Assembly: GCF_000003815.2 (NCBI RefSeq)
Contig: NC_049996.1
Span: forward strand, 3,618,572 to 3,682,571
Reading direction: 5' to 3'
Origin: Branchiostoma floridae
Taxonomy: Eukaryota; Chordata; Leptocardii; Amphioxiformes; Branchiostomatidae
Length of the DNA: 64,000 nucleotides
Shown here one piece after another: positions 20,001 through 32,800 of this stretch. Position 1 is the first letter of the stretch. The number at the start of each line of letters is the position of its first letter. Below the pieces are notes generated by a model that was not told the DNA's origin, did not search any database, and saw only the letters and a list, made by a program, of their open reading frames with translations. A program made the position numbers and the translations under genes.

Positions 20001-23000
20001 CCTTGAAATTAGGTATTAAGTACAACGAAGTAGAGGATATTCTGAACAAGAGTGAGGGAAATCTGACGTGGAAAGTCCGTACTGTGCTGGAAAAATGGAG
20101 ACAACAACAAGGGAAGGCGGCAACAAGTGAGAAATTACTGGATGCTTTGAAGCGTGCTGGTAGAAAAGATCTTGTCGATACAGTGAGAGACAAGTTATAC
20201 CCATATTTAGAGGATACCTTTCCTTCAAAGCACAAAGAAGATGTGACTGAAAAGAGTGAAGTTGTCAAGACCCCCGAATCATCAGATACTGCTACAGCCG
20301 TGGTGTCTAGTTCGCAGCCAAAAGGAGACTCCGTAAAAAAGAAGAAAGCGTTACCAGGTACATGTACATCACAGGCTTCACTTAGAGTCAATAAAAACGT
20401 CAAGAGCAAGACTGGTAAAAAAACAAAAGGTGTAACAAGAAGGAAACGTCGTAAACAAAAGACTGACTCTAAAGGCATTGAAAGTGATGTAAAATTTGCA
20501 CTAAATGCCATCGAAAGCATACAGCTTGCAAAGGAAAAGCTTAAGGAATGCTACTATCTTGTGATCGAATCATCTGTAAAGGAAGACCTTTTGGAGGTCA
20601 TTTTCCAGATTGATGACACAGGGTTAGACTTGTGTAAGGACATTATTGCTAAACATTGTAAAGGTTTTGAAATTGGTAAAATGTGGTCATCGTCAATCTA
20701 TGTACAAATGTTTCCAGAAACTGAGAAAAGCATCACTGCATTGAATAAGCTCCAAGAAAGCGGCCAGTTGGTTACAGACTTACAGTTAGAGTTTGAACAA
20801 ATTGGGCTCGACTGTCCCTTAGAAGTGGATGTTATGTCGATGGAAGAGCTGGAAGAAGAGGTTGCAGAGATTGTGGAGGAAGCTATGGACATATTCAAGA
20901 AAGACGAAGTGTTACGACAAGGAAAACCTGAAGAAAGAAACCTTGAGAGAGAGGATGAACTGAGAGATGCACTGTTGCGGATAACGGCCTGGATGGGTGA
21001 TGAAGACAATGTGAGGACACTCCTACAGGCAGGTGTGCAGGTCAACACAGCCAACTCAGATGGAGAAACACCGCTATGGAACGCCGTAAAGGCAGGGCAT
21101 TCCAACATTGTAGCACTTCTGCTAGAGGAAGGGGCCGACACAGATGTTGTTGACAAACATGGCTCCTCCCTGCTTCTTTATGCCAGTTCTATTAGACACA
21201 TCGAAGTGTGCAAAGTTCTTATACATCACACTGAAGCCAATAAGATGGACGAATATGACATTATGGAGTCCGACAATCCTCTCTGGATAGCCATAGATAA
21301 TGCTGATTCACAGTTACTAAGATTTCTCATCAATGAGGAAACTCATATAAAGAAAGCAACCTTTAGCCCACTCTGTCTGTCAGTTGAAAAACTCATGCAG
21401 TGTGAACAAGGCATGAATGGCACAAGAGCCTGGGAAGAACATGTGCATGTCTTTGAGATTTTGGTCAATGCGGGAGAAAATGTTGATGCTACTAATGGAC
21501 GTGGTGAGACCTACCTCACATGTGCCTGCATGCAAGGTTGCAAGAAGACTGTGAAACTACTTCTGGAAAACAGGGCTGATCCGAACACATTAGATTTTCA
21601 GGGAAGAACTCCGCTGCTTATGGCAGTCACGACAGGTAATGCAGAGATTGTGAAAATGTTGACACAGCAGTAGACACTGACTTAAACAAGGCAGGTAAAA
21701 AGGACATGACTCCACTGAGAGTAGCAACCTTGAGATACAAGGCAGAGGTCGTGAGAATCTTGGCACAAGCAGGCGCCGACTTGAACATGACAGACCCCAC
21801 AGGTAAGACCCCACTGTGGCTTGCAGTTTCTAGTGGGCCTGCATATGTAGACATTGTGAGAATCTTGACACAAGGAGATGCTGATGTCAACAAAGCAGAT
21901 AACACAGGAAGGACTCCGCTCTGGAAAGCGGCTTCGAAAGGTAACACAGAGATTGTAAGCATCTTGACACAAGCAGGCTCTGACTTAAACAAAACAGATA
22001 GCAAAGGAAGAACTCCGCTATGGGTGGCAGCTGAGAGAGGTAAAACAGAGATTGTAGCCATCTTGACACAAGCAGGCGCTAACGTAAACACGACAGACTC
22101 GGAACAAAAGACACCACTATGGATAGCAGCATGGAATGGACACATAAGAGTTGTGGAAGTACTTCTCAAAGCAGGTGCAGATAGTTCTCTCACAGATGAC
22201 ACTGGCAAAACCCCACATCAAGTTGCTATAGAAATGGAGCATAATGATGTTGCAAAGATGATTGAAGAGGAGGTTAGAAAGAGATTTAAGAAAAAATCAT
22301 AACTAAAACCATGGGATGGAGTAAGTAGTAGTGCAGGAGTTAACAAGATTTCACTTCATGTAAAAAATCTATTTGCCCGAACTAACTTTTCCCTAGCCTA
22401 AAATTTAAATAACATTTTTCACTTCCCTGCAGCAATGGAATTCTTTTTTAAAATTATTTTAATTTCTGTGTTCACCTATGCTTGATGCCATGACTTTGAT
22501 AAGTAACAAATATATCAAAATCTCACTGAGGGAAAGATTTTGCTTGCCCGATGAGACAAGTAGGTTCAGGACATGCACTTGCCCGGGACAATTGGACTAG
22601 TGGACTTGTCCAACCCTGTGAAACCTTTCTCATCAATGCATTTAGCAGTGTGTTGGGCAAGAATACGCAAATAAAGATTATTGTCATTGTCATTGTCAAT
22701 ATTGATCTCAATGAAGACAATAAACACACACCTTTACTTACTTGTACAACTTTGTTCCAACATAAACGGAAATACTCGCCATGAATTTTCGGTCACTCTC
22801 ATCGGATCAAAAGTGGCGGAAAGACGAAATCTACCACTCCCCGTCTTCCCGCCGCTTTTGATTCACTTATGACATCATCACCTGAAAGTGACACCACAGT
22901 TTTTTTCAGACATTTGATGAAGATCAGCAAGTCTGACCAAAAATTTATGGTGAGTGTTTCATTGTACAACATATGAAATGTATTCTACCAACTTGAAGTT

Positions 23001-23870
23001 GAAAACAGAACCTGTTCATAGTTGTATGTATCTAACATCCCCAGCAGTAGCTCTCGGATCTCCCCAAATTTGCCGGTGTTGTAGGCCGGGTCCTGCATGA
23101 TCTTCTGTAAGATGGACGGGAGGGCGATGTATCCCATCATGCTATTCAGGACGTGCCGTGTTAGGTCCTTGTAGGCTGATAGGGTACAGGAATAATTATA
23201 TATCATTAATGAGTATTTCAGCATTTTTTTCTGGGAAATTTTTATAATTTCATAGTCTTATTACATAAGACTACGAAAAATGAAGCTATTAGTTTTGGGC
23301 TCCATTTGTGTGCATGTGTGTGTGAGAGAGAGCATGTATGTACTATGTGTGTGTGTGTGTATGTGTATATGCATGTGTGTGTGTGTGTATGTGTAAAAAA
23401 TGTGTGTGTGTGAGTGTGTGTGTATGTGTGCATGTGTATGATGTACAGACGTATGTCCGTTTGTGTGTGTATGTATTGTTATTGTTATTGGGGTGGGCTG
23501 ACTACTTTCTCTTCACAGCCATGGGCTGCATTGTGAAGGTGGGGCTAATCACAAGGGTTTTTTTGGAGTGGCTACTATTCGGTGATAACTGACATGTAAC
23601 CTCAATATGGCAGCAATATGAGTGTGTTTGTTAGAGTGTCTGGAGCAATAACTATAGTAACTTAATGTATCCTGAGACCTTACCTTGTATCTGTTCCTGT
23701 GACAGACTGTCCCTGTGTTTCCTCTGTGGTGACAACATGACCTCCATCAGCGGAAACCACAGGCCCTCCCGCTCCTCCTCCTGCATCTTCCCAGAGTTCC
23801 TCTGGAGGATTTGAATGATGACCAGTAGGTTGGTCTGTACGGAGCTGACGGCCACCTGCGTCTGGGAATC
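17032..23870 (-). CDS. VPS8: VPS8 exons 25-29, C-terminal region with RING-H2
   Basis: Exons: 23870-23684, 23175-23012, 19147-18981, 18269-18101, 17301-17032. Residues 1115-1432. The RING is split over exons 27 and 28: CGVC (1267, 1270), then CGHAYHTSC (Cys1288, His1290, His1293, Cys1296), then CSLC (1314, 1317), a C3-H2-C3 RING-H2 like that of human VPS8. Exon 26 uses an unusual donor GAACAG|gttctg, required by the phase and conserved NYEQ|TLL junction. The stop codon is at 17032-17034. Confidence 0.92.
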
Positions 23871-26800
23871 CTATTGAGCGAAACAAAGTGAACTTTATGT
23901 GTGAGTGGCTCAAAACCTTAGCAGTTCTTTGGCCACACATGAGGCATCATATTGAGGTCAAATATTCTGAATTTTAAAATCTTCAGTCAGATTGACGTTT
24001 GTAACAATTATTTCCAAAATATTTGTGCCATTTTCAATTGTCACAACGCGAAAGAAGCAAGCTGCAACCAAATTCTGAATATTCTGAGATATGTTTATAG
24101 ACCAATAAACAATGTTTGTGCTATATCCCAGAGGCAGGTCATTGAACCCTGGCATAGGTCAATGACCTCCTCTGTTACATGTACATTCAACACTGTTACT
24201 TATAACCCAATTTGCAATGTTATCAACTGGTCTGCAACACTGGTATCAAACGTTTTAACAGCCCAGCTATGACATGAATATCAGTTACATGCCACAGTTC
24301 CATGGATGTATTTCAATGATGCAACTACAGAAGAATCAAGACATTGTCCACATTTCAGCTCAAATGTCAAGTTCATTTCCGTTTCACCATGGCTCCAAGT
24401 TCAATTGTGTGCCAAGTTGAAACACCACATCTGGTTTAGGCTACATCACCTTTATCTACGGGGTACCATATATCTGTTGACTTGAAAAACAAGCTACAAT
24501 TGTTATATCAACAAGTTGAAAGCGGTTTCAAATTGCAATATTTTCAATATATTGATTACCTTCAAGACATGATTACATTAATATATATCATTTTGAAACA
24601 ACCATCCATCAACTTGATGCTTTTAAAAACAATGGATATACTAAGGTTACCCCCAGATAAAGGTGAACTAATCTTTAAGTTAGGTTGCACTGGTAATTGT
24701 CAATATACAAAATACCTGTATCTAACTATACCTGCACTTTAATTTGAACTGCATGTGCACGTGTGACTTTGTGACTTTACATTAAGTATAAGTTTATCTT
24801 CAAAGTTCATCTGAGTTCGAAAGAGTCACGCCTTCACGTGTTGCATAATGTGACAATTTTTTCACACAAGCTGACTGCAGTTGGACAGTTGAAAAGTTGG
24901 GTAAGTACAATTTTTGTGTTGAAAATTACAGTGCAACATTATTTCAGAATATCAAGTTTTGTACAATTCATATCTATAATTTGTAGAATGTCACAAAAAA
25001 TCTAGGTTAATGGGCCAATTGGTACATGTACTTTTGACCCATATGTACCGTATAACATTGTGCTACGGGTATTGTATACATTTTCCACACACCTGGCATG
25101 ATGCAATGTTTGTACAATGTCGTGCACTCATGCGTACCTGTTACTAGAGGTTACCAGTGAAATACTGTAAATGCCTTAACATTTGTGTTTATTCAATTAT
25201 GGTGGTAAAAAAAAAATTGCAGAAAATAAGGTGGTTGCAGTGGTTTAAAATTTGTAATAGTGCAACAGTCACATACTGCAAACACTTGTGGCTTTAAGTT
25301 CACAACAAAGAAGTTTACAGCAAAAACACAAACATAAAACTGCCGTGAGAACTTCAAGAGCTACGGTAAGCGTCTTTGCCGACGTGACCTAACCAGTTTA
25401 AACACAAGACACAAAGAGGCCATGGGCAGGTGGTTACTGGTCCCTCAAACACCTGGGGCCAGGTAAAAACACCAAAATGGGTATTTTGGAGGGCCACGTG
25501 GAATAGAGAGCACCAAGAAGACTATTCTAGGGTGCCACTGACTTAGGTGTCTGTTGAGAGCAGGTTAGTTTTGAACTGTTTCTGTTCAGAAATAGAATGA
25601 CTGTATAGGGGCCCACAATAATTGCCCTACAATTGTTCAACATAATATATAGAGTGTAAATTGGGTATTTCGTTTCCTTGCTGTTTCAGTAGTATATTTT
25701 TACAGTAGTTGCTAGCCCTCCCCCTTTATCGTCCATGATTGAGTCACTTCCTCGGACAGGCCTCCATTTTATGTCTATTCAGAAAGATGGGTGCAGCCCC
25801 AATTACGACAGAGACACCCTTCCTAGAATTTGAACAGTTAACGTTACCAGTTACTATAAAAGTTAAGCTAGGAGCTAAGAGCTGATCTGTGTGAGGCTGC
25901 CGCCAGTTGAGCTACATTCAAGGAAGTCCCTTTTCTGAGAGGTAACTCAAAAATTGAGCTACATGTATTTTGATTTCATATCATTTGTAGGGAAAGCTGT
26001 GTAATTTATGTACTAGTAAAAATTGTCATGAGGTAGCCAAATTTGGCATTTTCCTTCTTTTGTGGAGTAATCAGTTAGGCACACTCCAGTCAGAAGGCTA
26101 AATTTTCTCTGGAAACACTGAGTCTTATATCTTGTCACTGACCCAATAAAGTTAAATCTTTATAATATTTAACAAAAATAGTGGACCCCACAACAATGAA
26201 AGAAGAAAAGTCAAAAGACAGGCAAGGTTCATTGTCAAATGTAACGTTACATTAGGGCTTGCTTTCTTGCATAAAATGCTTGGTCGTCCTTTGAATAATC
26301 CCATGGTCAGTTTCGCTTTCACTTTATTTGTTTTACCAGGAGTATACACTCAGGTCGAAGCTAGACTTGTTTTCAGCAGTCATGGACTTAACGCTACATG
26401 TTACTAGTTACTGCAGTAATGGACAATTTGAAGGTCACTAGTACACTCTTATAGGTTGGGAGGTATACAATTATTTAGAAACCAAAGGCTTGTCAAAGTC
26501 TGAGCAAAAGTCAGCCTAAAGGTATAAACAACTAAGTTTTCATTCAAGTACCAAGAAAAGCTGCTTGGGGGCTAAACTTGACCTTGGCTGTGTTCATGCA
26601 AACACGTACCCGCATACCAAATATCATTACAGACCAAATCTGACTCCTAAAACTTTGAAGATTCTTATCAAGGTGTAAAGATGAATAAGGCTGCCCTCTA
26701 GTGGTTTTTGTTCAAACTGCAGCTTCCTTTGTCAACTATCATGTGATCAGATGACTTCCTCAACAAATCCAAGATGGCCGTTGTTTAGTTTTCCTCGGCA

Positions 26801-29800
26801 GAGAACTAGAGTTTCTTTAGAAGTTCATTGATGGCTTTCTGAATATTAAGCACACTAAAACAAGCCAACTGTGGGTGCACAAGACAGGGAAGGAGCTGGT
26901 AATCTAATATTTTGCTTTGTATGGACATCAATTTGTTGTTTTTTGTGTGTGGAAAAAAATGATAGTGTGGGGGAGGGGGGCACTGGAAGATTGCATAGTT
27001 TACTGTATTATTCACTTAAATGTCTTCTCGATACCAAACTTTTGCGTTATGAGAAAATTTAACTTGTTTGTGGAACTAAATGTTCATGGTGGTAGCAGGT
27101 GTACAAAACCAATGAAAATTTTCATAATCTTTCAAAGAGATTCAACAACGAAAATTAAGAACATGCTCCCAAATAATGATCTATTGGACATAAAAAAAAT
27201 ATTAGCCCTGCTACACATAATGTGTATGTGTGAACACTACTACTGACAATAACTGTAACGTTATGTCCTTACGTAATACAATTGTAGGCTAACCAATCCT
27301 TGTTGTACAATGTATTTACAGGGGGGCAAGCAGAGGCATTGTCTAGCAGGACTCAGACAAATACAACTAACGTTACAACAAAGTAAAGAAACAACGAAAA
27401 CATGGCTACTGCAGCACCATTAAGCCTCGAAGAACAATTCAAAGAAGACCTGTCCTGTAGTATCTGCTTGGACCTCTTTGACAGACCCAAGGTTTTGCCC
27501 TGTCAGCACACCTTTTGCCACGACTGCCTAATCGACCACGCGGCAAGACGCGGCATCTTCAAGTGCCCAAACTGCCGTCTTAGAGTCCAGCTTCCGCGAA
27601 ACGGAGTGGCGGGTTTGCCCGACAACTACCTAGTTACGAGTCTGTGCGAGAGATTTGAACAGTCGCCACAGTTCGAAGGACGAAAAGAGCGGTCGCTATC
27701 TGGCGACACACCCAACTTTCAACATGTACCAGAGTGCAACATACCTGTACGTTTTGAAGAAAGCCGTTGTGATAGAAACCCTATCACACCTCTCGCACAA
27801 GCCCAACAACCTGAACAAGAAAGTATTACTACTCTTCAAGGCCAGTATACCGAGCGCGGGAATATCGTAGCAAGCGAAACGGGACCCGTCAAGCAAAATC
27901 AGAACGTTCTCCCGCTACAGAAGGTGACGTTTGGCGGAAAGGGGCAAGAGGAGGGGCTATTCAACCACCCTGTTGGTGCGACGGTGTCTGACGATGGGGA
28001 AATTTTTGTGGCGGACTATGGCAACCAGAGGATCCAAGTCTTCACCCTACAGGGGGAATATCTTTCGCAGTTCCCAACTGTGGTGTCAGGTGAATAGACA
28101 ATTTTGGTTTCATTTGTTTGGAGCCCAATTTTTGTGTTTCCTGATAGCGTAAACATACTGTTTTTGCTGTGTGTTCTTCTTCTTCTGTCAAAAGAAAGCA
28201 GATGTCGGGTGACCCCTTTTCTTTTTATTTAACAATTACTATATGGTGAGCCTAATGGTATAGAAATTTCAATACATTGTAATAATGTTAATGACCCCAA
28301 AACCAAGAAGTTGTAAGGTAGCTCTTTTTACAGAAGACTACAAGAAATACATTTTGCATTTTTGCATAAATGTTGTTGCCTTTCTAGTTTCTTGTTAATT
28401 TTCGTTGCTATATCTTTCCCTTCAAGCTTGTGATGAAATACATTTTTGTCAGTTTCAGATCATAAAAAAGATAAAATTTTGTTTTCGAATGAAACAAGAA
28501 AATTTCTGTTCTTAGAAAGGAGTTTTTGCAATGTTGTAGTTCTATATTAAAGCATCCTCTTATTTTCTGTCTGGTGAATAGAAAATTTTGGTTTCATTTG
28601 TTTGGAGCCCAATTTTTGTGTTTCCCATATAATTTTTTTAAAGGATAGGAGCTTTTGCAATGTTGTAGATGATGATTTTAAGCATTTTCTTGTTTTTTTT
28701 TTCTGTCAGGTGAAGAGACAATGTATCCACATGATGTGGCAATGGACAGGGAAGGGAACCTGTGGGTGGTGGGGTGCACAGATTCCGCTGGCTTCGGCAT
28801 AAAGTACACCAGACAGGGAACGGTCCTTACAAAGTTCAACCTACAGTACACGGAGTGGCGACGGAGATCGGCAGTTGCCGTGGACACCCGAAGGAACCAC
28901 GTTCTCGTCACGCAAACCCTCGGGAACAAGGACAACCTACACGGCCAAGTTCTGGTGTTTAAGTCGGACGGGACGCATTTGCGAACAGTGGGCTGGGAAC
29001 AGGGAATGAAGGTTCCTTGTTACATCCATGTAGACGGACAGGGCGACATCATTGTGTCCGACTGGGGTAACAACAGCATCTACGTGTTCAACAGGTGAGA
29101 CTGCCAGAAATACGGATTCAGCCATACCAATTTAATTTGTTGCTTCTCAGATTTAAAAAAAAAAGAAATGGACCGGCAGGTTGAAAAAAAAAATTTGCAT
29201 ATTAGGTCTTGGGTGAAAATATATGGCTTAAATAGTAAAAAAAAACAGCCTGTCAGGAGGAGTTAAATGGCACATTTTTTATACAATGAATCCCTTCTTT
29301 TGATTTCTTACTCATTCTTACTCCTTTCTTAACACTGTCCTTAATAAAAGGCATTGTTTTTAGACTGAAATTATGTGCATGTGGCTCTGAATGGTAATAT
29401 TTACAAGTTTTTGAAAGCAAAAACAATTTGCTATTAGGACTTTATTTTTTTGTGTGAAAATGAACAAAATGGACAGAGTAATACAAGAAGCAACAAATAA
29501 AATTGGTGTGGCCTAAGAATGATAGTTTTGTTTATATCTCTTATTTGTATCTATCCAAAATGTTTTTTGTGACCTGTACTTCATTCAATCATTTATTCAT
29601 TCAGCTAGGATTTTATTATAGGGAGTCTAAATTTCTTGGTGAGTCGCGTTAAGTGATATAAATGGGGGGCATCCAACTTCCATGGTGCATAGTTTTTGAG
29701 AAATTTAAGTTAAAATGCTGCATTCTTAGGTATTCTGCAGGGTAAAATTACTGTCAGAGAGGTCACAGTAAAAGACTATGACTACTAACAGATGACCTAG

Positions 29801-32800
29801 TGGCATACCTGGTCAATCAGAATTTCATGCTTGTTAGAGGATCTGCTCCCCAGTGTTATGGTGTCTAGTGCATCCAATTTCTTGTCATATTAAGAAAAGC
29901 ATGTCCAAATGACACCATGACTCATTCCTGGCTAAAAGACTGTTCATTCAATCAATAGGGATGGACAGTTCCTGTTCAACTTTGGAGAGAGAGGAAACGA
30001 GGCCGGCCAGTTGTTTCTCCCGCGAGGGGTCTGTACGGACGAGGACGGAAACATCTTCGTGGCGGACAGCGGAAACCGACTCGTGAAGATGTTCGACAGG
30101 GACGGACGATTTCTCACGCTCGTTGCGAAAACGAAGGAGCCGTGGGCTGTTGCCATGGCAATGACAGGACATTTGGTGGTGACCGACTGGGGGAAAAATA
30201 CAGTCTACGTGTTCTACAACTAAAGTAAAAGTGAGATTACTAATAGAATATGGCTGTCTAGTATCTCCAGCTTTAAATTTTTTCATCTCATTTTTTTGGA
30301 GGCTATATTCAACTCAAGTTTGTTATAACTCTAAAACCTGCCAAAATACATTTTTATCAATTCAGATCATAAAATTCAGATATTTTTTTTCAGATATGAA
30401 AAGTGAGAAAGTTTTCCAACAAGCAAATTTCCATCCCTAGACATTTAGGGATAGGTTCTGGAGATAGCCTTAAATAAGAGTTTTTGCAATCTTGTAGAAT
30501 TATCAATTTTTTCTCTCTTCTTTTTGCACCCTATAATTGTTTCAAAAGGATGTCTTCCACGAAATTTACTTCATGTGGCCAAATTCTCAAGAAAAGATTG
30601 CCAACATGGAACAAGAAAGGGTTATTTCTCCACATTCCATTGAAAATTCTAAGACTCGTGTTTGTATCACCCCCAGTCTTACCACAAGCCAGTAATGTTT
30701 CTCCTTTCACTTTTAATGAGTACTTAGAAAGCACCTCAAGTTTTACCACAAGCCAGTAATATTTCTACTTTCAGTTTAAATGTGTTCTTACATGTACAAA
30801 GTACCTCCAGTCTTACCACAAGCCAGTAATGACAGTTACCAGCTGTAGCCAGTCTGTGAGTAATATAATTTTTACTTTAAGTTTGAAATGTGTACTTAGA
30901 AAGTACTTTCAGTCTCACTACAGGACAGTAATGTTTTTACTTTAAGGTTGAAATGAAAGAACTAATAGAAAGAGCCTCCAGTTACACCACAAGCCAGTAA
31001 TATTTCTACATTTAATCAGATTAAACTTCAAATGTGTACTAGTCTTAGAAGGTATCTTCAGTCTTACTATTGCCTGTAATGTTTTAAGGTTGAAATAATA
31101 GAAAGTACCTCCAGTTTTACTTCCAGTCAGTAATATTTCTTTAGGTTTGAATGTGTACTTCAATATATAGAAGTGCCTCCATTCATCATGGTCGCATTAG
31201 CCAGTAATATTCTACTTTTAAATTCAGTTTAAATGATTGTGTACTTAGAAAGTACCTCCAGTCATACCACATTAGCCAGTAATATTCTACTTTCAGTTTA
31301 AATGATTGTGTACTAAGAAAGTACCTCCAGTCATACCACATTAGCCAGTAATATTCTACTTTCAGTTTAAATGATTGTGTACTAAGAAAGTACCTCCAGT
31401 CATACCACATTAGCCAGTAATATTTCTACTTTAGGTTTAAATGTACTACTTAGAAAGTACCTCCAGTCATACTACATTAGCCAGTAATATTTCTACTTTA
31501 GGTTTAAATGTGTACTTAGAAAGTACCTCCAGTCATACCACATTAGCCAGTAATATTTCTACTTTAGGTTTAAATGTGTACTTAGAAAGTACCTCCAGTA
31601 AAATCACAAGCCAGTAATGTTTCTACTTTCGCTTTAAATGTGCATGTAAAAAAGCAACTCATGGTAAAAAATTACCACAAGCCAGTAATGTTTCTACTTT
31701 AGTTTTAAATGTGTACATAGAAAACATCTCCAGTAATATCACAAGCCAGTAATATTTCTACTTAAGGTTTAAATGATTGTGTACTTAGAAAGTACCTTTA
31801 ATCTTACAAGTAGCCAGTAATGTTTCTACTTTCAGTTGAAGTGTGTACTTAGAAAGTACCTCCTACCTTACTATATGCCAGTGATATTCTTAAGGTTGAA
31901 ATGTGCACTCATAGAAAGAACCTCCAGTCATACCACAAGACAGTAATCAGGGATCGAAATACTTTTTTTTTGCTACATGCAAAATTGCAAGTTGGCAAAA
32001 ATTTTACGTGCAATTTGAAAAATTTACATGCAAAATACAACTAGGCGGCGATGGCGACGAGTATCGATAGCTTGAATCGGTGAATTTTGATTACATCTAG
32101 TAAAGTTACCGGAGAAAGTTACTGGCAAAAACAAGAAAGGATAAAGACACACGTCCATTTGTCTTTTTGTCTAAGAGTAGGGGGTCTAATTCCTCAGTAT
32201 TTTTCCAATAGGCCAGGTATTTGCAACATGCAAGATTGCAAGTTCAGAATAATTTTACATGCAAATCTCAAAAATTATGTGCAAATTGCAAGTTAAGTAA
32301 GTGTATTTCGAACCCTGGTTATGTTTCTGCTTTAGTTTACTTAAAAAGTATCTCCAGTCTTTCTCTTAACTCCACACGCTTTTATATTCTAAGGTATAAC
32401 TATCATCTTATTCTGGTGAATAAAATGTTGGCGAAAAAATCCACAAGCTACTGTGAGTCAAAATCTGTTTCATTGATTCACACAACACTAGTCCATGACG
32501 ATGTCCTCCAATATCTACAGGGTTTAACAAGTTTTCTAAAATTCACTTGTCCTATCGGGCAAGTACATGCAAAATTGACTTGCCCAAACCAGCTTTCTGC
32601 TTGCCCAAAAATTTAATCAACATTTTTCACTACTTTTTTTCACGTGCAGCAATGGAATACTTTTATCATTGGCTCTATTTTTCTGTGCTGACCAATGCTT
32701 GATACAGTAACTGTCATAAGCAACAAGTATATCAAAATCTCATGAAAAAATCCTATCGGACAAGTGGGGAAGGACATTCACTTGCCCTGGACAATAGGGC

